A stretch of 64,000 bases of DNA from Parasponia andersonii (lineage: Eukaryota; Streptophyta; Magnoliopsida; Rosales; Cannabaceae). A program made the translations under genes and the position numbers. This document shows, piece by piece, positions 50,124 through 59,948 of this stretch (positions are counted from its first letter, which is position 1; each line of letters opens with the position of its first letter). The notes under the pieces were generated by a model. That model was not told the DNA's origin. It saw only the letters and a program-made list of their open reading frames with translations, and searched no databases. The stretch lies in contig JXTB01000415.1 in assembly GCA_002914805.1 (NCBI GenBank), positions 324,710-388,709 of the forward strand, in the 5' to 3' direction.

Positions 50124-51690
50124 GTGACGTGCTCGGAATGGGAAGTGTTGGCTGCATATGGTGCTGAATCGAGCGAATGTGCATTGCTTAATAGTTGTTC
50201 GAAGTTGTTTTTGTTCTTTGGTTTATGTCAAGTCATTAGATAGATAGGCCTAGAAGTTTCGGTGAATATGGTAATTGGCAAAGACAATATATTGCCTGGA
50301 TAATGGTGGTGTGCAGTTAAGGTGGTTTTTGTTTTCATAGAATGGAGGATTTTTTCAATTCTATATTTTCTGGTAATTCTGTAATTTAGGAATTTGCAGC
50401 CGCACTAATTGTGTTAAACCCACTTATATTGCATCTAATGCTAGTTTAGTTTCTATTTCGTCTTTTTTGGATGGATGTTAATATACATTTTACATGTCGG
50501 TTTTTTTGTTCGATGCTGTGAAGTCCTTTGAAATTTGTTGCCCGGGTTATTAAGTGTGATGGTTTGTTTTTCATTTCTTATTATTCCTTTTTTTTTTAAA
50601 AAAAAGAAAAGAAACGAAACCAATGCGGCGCGGTTAACACCTCAATGTTGATCACGCTTTGGACGGTCCGTCTAGTTGCCCTGTTTGTTGCAACTTATTT
50701 TCGGTCATGCCTGTTCCGTACTGTACTGTTGTATCTGTGTGTTAAATTTTTGGTAGATTTCGTGCGTTTGTTCGATATTGTAAGATTCGGTCCCATTTGA
50801 TAATGTAATTGTCGTACTGCATGGGCCCTTCTTCAGTGTAGTGTCGGAAAAAGAAAAAGGCTTTGCAGTCCTTTTCAATTGTTTCGTTTTTAGTTAAACG
50901 AAATCATTGTTTTATGGCAAATGCGTACGAGACTAAGGTTTTATCAATTTGATTATCAGAGCCTGATGTTGTCAATAGTGCAGGAGGGACTAGTGACTCG
51001 TACGCAGGTTTGTTCGGATTCAGTGATCATTGATTTAAGGTACAACGATACTATTGTAGATTTAGATTTGGACCCTCGAAATTGTGTGCATAGCTTATTA
51101 TGCTATGCAGTAATAGAGATCTTTCATCTGATGCTGTCTCTGTCGAGGTGGGATTTTCAAGGAGGGTGTGTTCATTTCGAAAGGTCTACTTTGGGGGTCA
51201 ACTGAATCCAAAGCATGACTTTTAATCAAAAGAGAAAAGTCAAGCCAACGCCAAGGATAATGGCCTTTGATTTGAATAATTGACCGAACAACACGAAAAC
51301 GGGTAATGGAAACTGCTATTTATTGGGGTTAAATATTTTTCCTAAAATGCATTGCTGGCTATAAGACGCAGCCAAAACGGACAGACGGCAAAATAGTATT
51401 GGGACATTCCTATCGTCAGCGCAATGTTTCTAATTACAAAACTTAGTGAAGTTTCATTGAAGATACCTTCCCCTGTCGGCCAGATAAATCCTTAAAATAA
51501 TTCTCTAGTGAAAATATATATATAATCCGTATTTCATTGTCACGAATGCCACTGCGGCACAGATTTAGCCGCAGGTTGCTTTAGTGGAAAACCCGCCAAC
51601 TTCGGACTCATCTCCAAAACAATACCAATCTATTTCCCTCATTGAACTCTCTCTATTTCCTCTAGGAATTTTGCTAGACATTTGGCTTCC
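50124..51690. other. H3.3 3' UTR and spacer to the WEB-family gene
   Basis: The first 250-300 bp are likely the H3.3 3' UTR. The rest holds no recognisable gene. The ORF at 50921-51205 has no known domain and no neighbouring exons, and is left out. The spacer is less AT-rich than the far intergenic regions, in keeping with a genic neighbourhood. Confidence 0.5.
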
Positions 51691-52046
51691 TATCATGTTC
51701 GACCGAACTCTTTAAACGTTGAAGTTACGAATTAGTCACCAAATATCAACAGGGAAACTTTTCAGATTCAAAGCTAGGTATTTCCTTTTCTTTCAACTTT
51801 TCTTTTCTTTTGACCTTCTCGATGAAATTTCTATGCTTTCTAACGAGGTGTTGTCCTGACCAACTAATTTTGTCTTGTTTAATTTTCATTTTAAGATGAT
51901 GGGTTCTGTTTTTTTCAGTCTGTCATTGAAATAATCCTGTTAGTCATGTATCTTCCTTTTGTTTTTAATCTGTGAAACATTCGGTTTTGTATCTTGGTCT
52001 GTTGAGATTTCACATAATAATTTGTCATGTGTAATTTTCGTTTTAG

Positions 52047-52124
52047 GATCATACGTGCAATAACTTGCAAAAACTATCAACAAGCTATCCCAAGTTTAGA
52101 AACCTATACAAATTAGTACCCGAG
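52047..52124 (+). other. Upstream exon of the WEB-family gene, in frame and stop-free
   Basis: A 78-nt segment lies between a good acceptor (ttcgttttag) and donor (cccgag|gtatta). Joined to the main exon at 52305, whose own acceptor is 'cctgttttag', it stays in frame with no stop, reading DHTCNNLQKLSTSYPKFRNL and on. It has no ATG. It is either 5' UTR or the end of a longer N-terminus. A 6-codon upstream ORF (ATG at 51695) lies in the presumed first exon. Confidence 0.5.
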
Positions 52125-52304
52125 GTATTACTCCATCATTGTGAATCTTTGTTTTTTCTCGTTGATCATTCCTTCTCGTTTACGATCATGATGATCTTTA
52201 CTGATGTAACGAGGTTTTGATTAATTTTATGGCGTTTTTCTTTCGTGGGGTTGAGTTTTATTTTGATTATAGTAAAAGAACAAAATAGTTTGTTCCTGTT
52301 TTAG

Positions 52305-54140
52305 ATGCAGCAGCAGATGGGGCAGCTTGATGAGGAGCTAAAGAAGATGGAGGAGCAATTGTATGTGACCGAGCGAGAAAGAGATCAAGCACTTTCTGAG
52401 CTTAGAGCCATGAAAAAGTTGGCCGAAGAGGAAACCAAAGCGAGACGCCGTGAAGAATCCTCCACACAGAAGATTGTTGAGGTGAATACGGAGTTGAATT
52501 CTGTTAAAGTCATGTTATCCAATGCAAATGAAGAACTGAATACTAAAGAACATATCATCAAGTCTCTTAAACATGAACTCGAAACGGCAAAAGGGTTGGA
52601 GCTGAAATTGAAAGAAGAGCTAGCTAGTGTGAAATCCTCCGAGGCTCGCACAATGGCCTTGTTGTCGGAGAGTGCGAAACAGGTTAAGGAAATGGAGGCA
52701 GAAATCGAGAAAGCAAAGGAGTCAGGAGCCAAAATGTTCGAATCGTTGATATCACAGACGAAGAAACTAGAGGAAACTCGATTTTCGCTTGAAGAATCAA
52801 AGCTTGAGATTGATTCTCTTCAGAAGAAAGTGAAGACATTGGAGAGTTCAAAAGGCCATAATGGTAGACACCAAAATGGTCTCTTTGAGGATGATGGTCC
52901 TGTAAGAGAGGTAGTTGAGAGTCTAAAGACGGAGCTTTATTTGGCAAAAGATAATCTGGCTAATGCAGAAGAGGTAGGGAAAATGGCTTCATCAAAGACC
53001 AAGAACTTGATCGACGAAATGGGATCTCTTCAAAATGAATTGAAGTTGGCAATTGTGGCCGAAGAAAACAGCAAAAAGGCATTGGATGACTTAGCTTTAG
53101 CTCTAAAAGAAGTAGCAACAGAAGCCAGTCAGGTAAAAGAGGAACTTGGATTAGCCAAAGCTGAGCTACAACACTCAAGAGGAGAGGAAGAGCGTTTGAA
53201 ATTGATTCTAAAGAGCAATGACGAAAGGTATAAACGACACTTGGAGGAAGCAATGAAAGAAGCCGAGACGTACAAGAACACGGCTGAAAGGCTGAGATTG
53301 GAGGCTGAGGACACCCTATTGGCTTGGAACGACAAAGAAACCGGCCTCGTTGATTGTATCAGAAAAGCCGATGAGGAAAGATCCAATGCTCAACAAGAGA
53401 TTAGCAGGTTGGTTGAATTGCTCAACGAAGTCGAAAACAAGTTAAGCGTATCCAAAGAAGAGAATAGTAAGCTTCGTGATATACTCAAACAGGCCTTGAG
53501 TGAATCGAATGTGGCGAAAGAAGCCACGGAGATTGCTAGAGCAGAGAATTCAGAGCTCAAAGACAGACTGGCTGAGAAAGATGAATCCCTGGTGTTTTTT
53601 TCCCGGGAAAATGAGAATTACAAGCTTAATGAGGCTGCAGCTCTTGAGAACATCAAGGAGTTGAAAAGGTTGCTTTATGAAGCAACCGAGGAGTCTAAGA
53701 AAGTGGAAAAGGATAAAACAAGTTCAAAGGAGTTGAAGGAAACCAAAGTGGGAAAGACCAAAATTGGCAAAACATGGAGCTTTAATCTCAAGGACCTGAA
53801 ATTCTTAAACAAAAATGAGGATGAAAATGGGATTGAGAATGAGAATGAAAATGTGGAGTGTGAAATAGATGAAGCATTAAGGGGTTCAATATTTGATGTG
53901 GTGGATTCCCCTGTAGACCCTGAAACTGTTAATCATCATAGAAAGAAGTCCTCTTCAGCATTCAGTAATGAAGATGGAGAAGCAATTATACAGCTTGAAG
54001 ACTTTGATAATCTAGATGGAACCCCTTTTGATGATTTGGAAAATGATAGAAGCTCAAGAAAGAAGAAAGCCTTATTAAGAAGATTTGGAGACCTTCTTAT
54101 AAGGAGGAGGAATCTTCACAAGAAGGAACCTTCTGAGTGA
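52305..54140 (+). CDS. WEB-family coiled-coil protein, 611 aa, single large coding exon
   Basis: The ORF is uninterrupted and starts immediately after an intron acceptor. Residues 1 to about 470 are almost continuous coiled coil (MGQLDEELKKMEEQLYVTER, then heptad-rich Glu/Lys/Leu). From about 480 the sequence is charged and low-complexity, with a conserved-looking KTWSFNLKDLKFL. The end is basic (KKKALLRRFGDLLIRRR). This is the layout of the WEB family (At1g65010, At3g02930, At5g16730 type), related to WEB1/PMI2, which act in chloroplast movement on actin; similarity is from memory and the exact role of this member is not known. It is shorter at the N-terminus than those relatives, which carry a Ser-rich, transit-peptide-like leader. 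So the start at 52305 may be real for a shorter paralogue, or exons upstream may add residues. A leading GT-AG intron and a 78-nt in-frame exon precede it. Confidence 0.88.
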   Translation: MQQQMGQLDEELKKMEEQLYVTERERDQALSELRAMKKLAEEETKARRREESSTQKIVEVNTELNSVKVMLSNANEELNTKEHIIKSLKHELETAKGLELKLKEELASVKSSEARTMALLSESAKQVKEMEAEIEKAKESGAKMFESLISQTKKLEETRFSLEESKLEIDSLQKKVKTLESSKGHNGRHQNGLFEDDGPVREVVESLKTELYLAKDNLANAEEVGKMASSKTKNLIDEMGSLQNELKLAIVAEENSKKALDDLALALKEVATEASQVKEELGLAKAELQHSRGEEERLKLILKSNDERYKRHLEEAMKEAETYKNTAERLRLEAEDTLLAWNDKETGLVDCIRKADEERSNAQQEISRLVELLNEVENKLSVSKEENSKLRDILKQALSESNVAKEATEIARAENSELKDRLAEKDESLVFFSRENENYKLNEAAALENIKELKRLLYEATEESKKVEKDKTSSKELKETKVGKTKIGKTWSFNLKDLKFLNKNEDENGIENENENVECEIDEALRGSIFDVVDSPVDPETVNHHRKKSSSAFSNEDGEAIIQLEDFDNLDGTPFDDLENDRSSRKKKALLRRFGDLLIRRRNLHKKEPSE

Positions 54141-54594
54141 GATATATATTTTCTTTTTTGGTATTGGATTTATTGGTACTTCTTTTTTTATTTTGCCATT
54201 TGTAATTTTGTTGTTCCCCTATTCAATTTTGTAGTATTTATACTGTACAATTGTTCATTCCTTTTAGATTCTACTAAAAAACTGTTTCTTGTTCGTGGAT
54301 TTCTTTAATGTAAAATTTCTATTTTCATTTATTGATTTTATCAAAATTCATCTTTGTTTTGCACAAATGCTCACCACTTTATGCTAATATGATCGTATTG
54401 ACAAAGAAAATATGCATGTCACCATATCCAGTATTGTTGGGGGTTACCACAAAACCCCCTTTTTTTTTTTTTTTTTTCTCTCTCTTCCGAATGAACCACA
54501 AAACCCCTTTCTTAATCGATAAAATCAGTAGACATCACAAGATTTCAGTTTTCCATTATTGTTCTAAAGCGATCATAGTGGAGTGTGACACGTC

Positions 54595-54720
54595 CATATT
54601 ATTTGGTGGAAATTTGATTTTATATGGTAAAATTTCAAAAAAATTGAGAAAATCTTGGATTTATTTAGAAACATATGACTTTTGAAAACATTTAGAAAAC
54701 TAACACTTTTACTTTACCTA
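54595..54720 (-). repeat. Dispersed repeat family R1, partial copy C
   Basis: The reverse complement of 'ttgattttatatggtaaaatttcaaaaaaatt' matches the ends of copies A and B (aattttttgaaaatttaccatataagatcaaa). Only about a third of the repeat remains. It lies downstream of the WEB-family gene. Confidence 0.5.
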
Positions 54721-54872
54721 AAATTTGGTAGATTATAATTGTATAATAAACTTGGATCTAGTAAATTAACCTTCTATATATCTCACTTATTATCATTAAT
54801 GACAATGAGACATAAGATGGTATAGAAGGTCATAATTTATATTATTCGTCCAAAAATAGTTATCCTAAAAGG

Positions 54873-56378
54873 CAGTGGCAGAGCCATGAATTTAATTTAG
54901 GGGGGCAAAAGAAAAATTACAAAATAACACAAAAGATAAAAATTTTTCCTTAAAAAAGTAAATTTGAAAATTTGTATTATTCTTAAACAAGTTCATAAAT
55001 ATATTACAATTGCTTTCGACAATGTCTCATGGTCTGAAATTGTTGTATAATAACTTCATCGTCAATTTTATTAAAAATTTCTTTCTCAATATAAATAACT
55101 AAATTATTATTTATATATTGATCTCATATTTGATTGCATAATCGACTCTTCACAATGTTCCTCTATAGTTGCAATAATATCATGTAAAATTAAGCTTGTA
55201 CTTGGTAACTTAATTAAAGGCATTAAGCATGAGTCTTCTTAGTCTTTTTATAACACTTAGTTTAGATATAGATACACTTCTAAATTTTTTACATATAATC
55301 CAGTCCATATTCATAATTCTCACATCCTCACCAGACCCAAAGGACTTATTCATTAATAAATATTAGTGAAAATTACGGCTAATACCTATTTTTTAAAGCT
55401 TATTTCAAAAATACCCGTTTTTAATTTTTCTTTTAAAAATATTCGTTTTTATGGTCCATATTTCATATGCAAAATATGAGTGGTCCTTATTTACAATGTA
55501 AATTTTATCCATGAAGTACATATTTTATACGTAAAATATGAATGGTACACATTTTAAAATGTGTGCCAATTTTAAATGTAATTTTAATTCATGAAATGTA
55601 GACCCCGGTATATATTTCATGTATAAAACAATGGTGGTCTATATGTTTCTCCAAAAAAATGTATAAAAATGAGTATTTATAAAATAAAAATAAAAAATAA
55701 GTATTTATAAAAATATGATTTCAAAAATTGGTATTTATGAACTTTTTCCCAAATATTATGCAGTTGTTCTTTGACAAACATTATATACTTATGGGACTTA
55801 TAGAAATATGATTAAATTTTGGACCCAATTTAAGTTAATATCTATTTGTCCAATGTTATAGCAAAATGTCTGCTATATATAATTATATACTAAATGTAAA
55901 ATTGTATATATCAAATATAAAAAATTATATACTTAGTATATTTCAGTACAATAACTGAAAATTGGTAGATAAATATATTTATCAAGTGTAAAAATATATA
56001 TACCTATAAAATTTGAAGAATAGACATCTATTTAAACTAATTTAAAATATTGGTCATTCAATTAAATTTATATATATATATATATATAAAACTAAGTCAA
56101 GTCAATTTCTGATTAATTTGTTTATGGGACAACACATACCTTAAAAATGAGTAATGAAATTTACTTAATATTTAAGAGAAATCATTGAAATGAACTTCAT
56201 AATTATAAAATGGGCTTTACTAATAAAGAAAAACTCAAATTTTAAGGGACAAGTATAAAATTTTATAAATTTAGGAGAATTAGAATAATTCTTTTATAAA
56301 AATATTACATATTAATTTTTTTTTTAAAAAAAGTCACGGGGGCAATTGCCCCCCTGGACCGACGTGGCTCCGCCACTG
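54873..56378 (-). mobile_element. hAT-superfamily element remnant with 8-bp target duplication
   Basis: The ends are inverted: CAGTGGCAGAGCCA at 54873 and TGGCTCCGCCACTG ending at 56378. Directly outside both lies CTAAAAGG (54865-54872 and 56379-56386). An 8-bp duplication with CAGTGGC ends is the hAT signature. Just inside, 'aggggggcaa' occurs at both ends in mirror orientation. The 1506-bp body is AT-rich and mostly non-coding, with a transposase fragment on the minus strand near its left end. It is non-autonomous. Confidence 0.88.
55004..55190 (-). pseudogene. hAT transposase C-terminal fragment (zf-MYM1-like type)
   Basis: The minus strand reads NNLVIYIEKEIFNKIDDEV and then IIQQFQTMRHCRKQL before a TAA at 55006-55004. 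This resembles the end of plant zinc-finger MYM-type-1-like hAT transposases, where 'RLNxLALLSIEKDxLxKxDxxxIIxxFAxxKxRK' is typical. Upstream pieces (EEHCEESIMQSNMRS) fall out of frame but fit the preceding dimerisation region. Only the tail remains. Confidence 0.6.
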
Positions 56379-56451
56379 CTAAAAGGTGATTTTTAAAGTG
56401 TCACTTAGTCAAGGAAAAAAAAAACTGACACAAAATTGATATACTGACAAA

Positions 56452-56640
56452 ATGGCTATTTTACAAAACAAAATCATTAAAAGCGGACATTTATTAAATA
56501 GGTCTAGAAAACAATGGCTATTTTACCCAAAAAAAATCATTAAAAGCGGACATTTATTAAACAGGTCTAGAAAACAATGGCTATTTTACAAAAAAATCAT
56601 TAAAAGCGGACATTTATTAACTAGGTTTAGAAAACATTTT
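56452..56640 (+). repeat. Three tandem copies of a 62-63-bp unit, all in one frame
   Basis: Unit 'atggctattttac...atcattaaaagcggacatttattaa...aggtctagaaaaca' starts at 56452, 56514 and 56577. The three copies keep an open frame (KIIKSGHLLNRSRKQWLFY repeated). A near-multiple-of-three period explains the frame without needing selection. It lies just outside the hAT element. Confidence 0.85.
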
Positions 56641-56794
56641 TTAAAATGAGGTGAAGAGAACGGATATGTACATTGACATCTTACCAAAGGGAGGATTCGA
56701 TGTGATCTAATAATTAGATATACAAGACCGAGTAAGGATTTCTAAACACGAATACATCTAAACTTATCTCACAAACAATGTGACCTTCCACCAA

Positions 56795-58030
56795 AGTATA
56801 TATATACTAATACTTTATTACCAAAAAGATAATACTATATATCCTAAAAAATATACCAACTTTTTAATACTAAGTAACATGACATATGAGATGGAATGTC
56901 ATTTTACTTGCCGCTTCAACAGTTATAAAGTCACTAAATTATGTTACAAGTATACCCTTCTTTCTATTTTATTTCTCAAAAAACTAAACAAAAAACCTCA
57001 AATACCCACATATCGATCATTTCCTCTCCCTTGAGATTGCGAACCGTTTTTTTCTTTTTCTTTTTTTTTCGGTCTCTTTTTCGAAAGGCTCTAACTGAAA
57101 CGTTTTAGAGGTAAGTTTGCGTAATCACTTTCTTTCATTTTCTTTGATGCAGTCTTTTTCTTATTATTATTTTCATTAAAAGATAATGTTTATATAGATA
57201 ATGTTTGTATCTACAGGCATAAAATTCTGCAGGTATATGTACGGTATATGTACCCAATTGGATTGGCATAATTTTTCATTTGAAATTTTAATCATTCACT
57301 AAAATATATTTTTTTAATTAGAACTAAATTTATTTATTTGTTTTGATTTTTTCAAAAAGAAGAAGTATATCTAGAATTCCAGTCCGTAGTCAATGTAGCC
57401 AAGTGTCCTCTACTGTTGACATTAACTAAAGCATGCAAAGACTGGCTTAATTAGCATCATGCTAAGACTTGACATTTCTACTTTTTTTATAGAAAAAAAT
57501 AATGATCAAAGTTCTAATATCAACAGTAGTATCGTGCCAAACCTTTTGATTTTAGATGAACAAAATAAAAGTTAAAAAAATAATGTAGTAAATGATTAAA
57601 ATTTTAAATGAAAAATTATGCCAATCCGATTAGGTACACATGCCTGTAGAATTTTATGTGTGTATATATAAATATTGTCTTTTAATGAAAATAATAATAA
57701 GAAAAATTCTACGTTAAAGAAAAATGAAAAAGAGTGATTACGCAAACTTACCTCTAAAACGTTTCAGTTAGAGCTCTTTCGAAAAAAAGAAAAAAAAATA
57801 GATTTGCGATCTCTTGGGAGAGAAAATGATCGAACTGTGAGTATTTGGGGTTGGTTTGTTTTGAGTAAAATAAAAAAGGGGTATACTTACAAAATAATTT
57901 AGTAACTCTATATTTATTAACATAGCAAATAAAATGGCATTCCATCTCATATGCCATATCACTTAGTACTAAAAAGTTGGTACACTTTTTGAGATACCTA
58001 GTATTATCCTTACCAATAAATATATATATA
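56795..58030. mobile_element. Long inverted repeat element (arms about 500 bp, loop about 200 bp)
   Basis: 56795-57355 and 57540-58030 are inverted copies at roughly 80% identity by eye. Landmarks in the left arm are 'accaactttttaatactaagt', 'catatgagatggaatg', 'ctctaactgaaacgttttagaggtaagtttgcgtaatcac' and 'taatgtttatatagataatg'; all recur inverted on the right. The arms include a gene-like 'ttttagag|gtaagt' donor and a pyrimidine-rich leader, so host 5' sequence may have been captured. Long terminal inverted repeats suggest a Mutator-like or foldback element; no target duplication was found and no transposase is present. Confidence 0.65.
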
Positions 58031-58038
58031 TATATATA

Positions 58039-58330
58039 TGGTTCATAATGTAAATAATATTTTTTTAGTCGTTGAATCATAATCTAATGACTACCATAAT
58101 TTAGATAGTTGAGAAAAAAATGGTTCATAATACAAATAATATTTTTTTAGTCGTTGAATCATAATCTAATGGCTACCATAATTTAGATAGTTGAGAAAAA
58201 AATAATAAAACTAAATATTCATTATTTAATAATTTTCTCTTTTCAACTTTTACTATAAAAAATGTGTGTGATGAATTAAAATTGGACAAAATAATATCTA
58301 TGAATAGATAAAAAAAATACCTAGTAGATT
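58039..58330 (+). mobile_element. MITE family M1, copy 4, with internal 82-bp tandem duplication, flanked by (TA)n
   Basis: Shares 'tttttttagtcgttgaatcataatctaatg' with the M1 core and ends 'aaaaaaatacctagtagattaa' like the other copies. The unit 'tggttcataatg...agttgagaaaaaaa' is doubled (58039-58120 and 58121-58202). TA runs flank both sides (about 58019-58038 and 58337-58352). Confidence 0.55.
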
Positions 58331-58784
58331 AATGCTTATATATATATATACACGCTAATACTTACATGTAATTCATGATATACAGTATTAATTAAATCCG
58401 ATATGAACATGAAAATTTTTAGAATATTATTTTCGCTAAGATGCGACTTGTATCTTTGGCACAACTCTCCAATGAAATGGGTTTTACAATTTTTAGATAA
58501 ATTATCCCGTTCTTCCCCCACTTTTGCCAAGTGTAATACTCTTTCCCAATAAAATTGACTTTGGTATAATTTATTCCAAATTTGATAAAAGTTATATCAC
58601 TTTTTCCTAAAAACTAAGAGTATTAACACTTTTGCATTTCTATTTGTAATGAACCCCGTATATAACTTAAAGGGAAGTTTTAAATCTATCCATCGTTGAA
58701 CTAAGTACATTCATAATTTTAGTTATAATTTTACCTCTATTTAGAATTATTTAAAAGGACAATCTAAGAACTAAAGAAACCTAT
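58331..58784. other. Intergenic spacer to element 2
   Basis: AT-rich, no gene. The five bases CCTAT (58780-58784) next to the LTR could be the target duplication of element 2, but its partner lies outside the window. Confidence 0.5.
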
Positions 58785-59607
58785 TGTTGGAGCGGTTTCT
58801 TACCAGCCGTCCACGTGTCTCGAACTGCTGACGCTGTATTCTCCAACCGTCCACTTGTCCTTGCTGTCTCAAAGCTCTCTGAACCCCAAGCAAGATCGGA
58901 GAGGCAGGGGTGGCTACCTACAAAGACTCTCCGATACTTAAGTCAGTGGTTTATCTTTGATACAGGATAGCAAGGAAAATATTTCAATATGAAAAAATCT
59001 CTCTGTTTCTTGTTTACAGACTTTTCTATATATATCTGTTTTTTAAGTGTACATGCCCCTCTCGGAAACGCATGACTCTTATATATATAATCCTGAGATA
59101 ATGAACCGCGTAGTTCTCCATCTCAGGACTGAGTACCTTTCACCTCGAAATCTTTTTCAGCAGTCACGAGCCGAGATTTTGGCGATCTCCTCTGTACTGC
59201 CGTGGCCTGGTTTTCACCGCCTCTTTCGGCTTCAATCTGTCAGGAGTAAGATATGGGTAAATCGCCGTTCTGTTAGGACGGTTTGTCCCTGGCACACACC
59301 TTCCCAGAATCGCATTAAATGCTCTGTCTGGGTCTGGAGCCGTGAGTCGCTTTCCACTGTATCCGGTCGGAAGACCCTTGGGGCTTCTGACCCTTCCGAC
59401 TGTTGAGGTAAGGGCCGCTATTCCCAGACGACAGATCCTTGGGGCTTCCGACCCCCAGCTATCGAGGTTGGGGTCAGACTGGGCCAAACCGTCTGGGGTC
59501 AGTGATGGACTCGGCCCTAACCTCGGGCGGCCCAATGGCTGATTGGTAGATCATGTGCGATCCGCGTGGCCTTCCTTGTGGCATAAGGTTCGGGAACGGG
59601 TCCAACA
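58785..59607 (-). repeat. 3' LTR of element 2 (823 bp)
   Basis: On the + strand it runs TGTTGGAGC...GGGTCCAACA, the reverse complement of an LTR starting TGTTGGACCC and ending CTCCAACA. A TATATATAAGAG sequence lies near 59079-59090. It has two copies of the ~60-bp internal repeat, like the 5' LTR of element 1. Confidence 0.92.
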
Positions 59608-59657
59608 ACTGCCCCCATTTCCTTACTTGATGGATTCGTATCTATCAAGTGGGGAAA
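59608..59657 (-). other. PPT and hairpin of element 2
   Basis: On the minus strand the purine tract AAGTAAGGAAATGGGGGCAGT borders the LTR. As in element 1, part of it pairs with a neighbouring arm (tttccttacttgat at 59618-59631 against atcaagtggggaaa at 59644-59657), with a few mismatches. Confidence 0.7.
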
Positions 59658-59948
59658 CTGTCTCTTCGCTTCTCCAATCTGAGGGACGCACGTGGTTCCC
59701 TTTTCCCGATGCGGAGATACGCCATCCCTCATCACGAGATCTGTTTGAATTTTGAAGTTCTGACTGCTCAGTTTCTTCTATTCTCTCTTCTTCCAGAAAA
59801 ACTTTTCGGCTTCTCCCCTTTAAAAACCGCAATTGTGTTCATTTGCCATTTTACCAAAATTTTCAATCATCCCAACCTCATAACATCTCAGGATTTCTGC
59901 TTCTTTCTTTTCTAAAGACTCTCGCTTTTCCAGTCGCGTTTTGGAACA

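Noticed and set aside
50921..51205. 94-residue ORF between H3.3 and the WEB-family gene
   Set aside because: No domain, no neighbouring exons and no conserved features visible; chance ORF in a less AT-rich spacer.
56452..56640. Regular 62-63-bp repeats as a possible CRISPR array or repeat protein
   Set aside because: Units are contiguous with no unique spacers, the genome is a plant, and the open frame follows from near-multiple-of-three spacing with no conserved neighbours.
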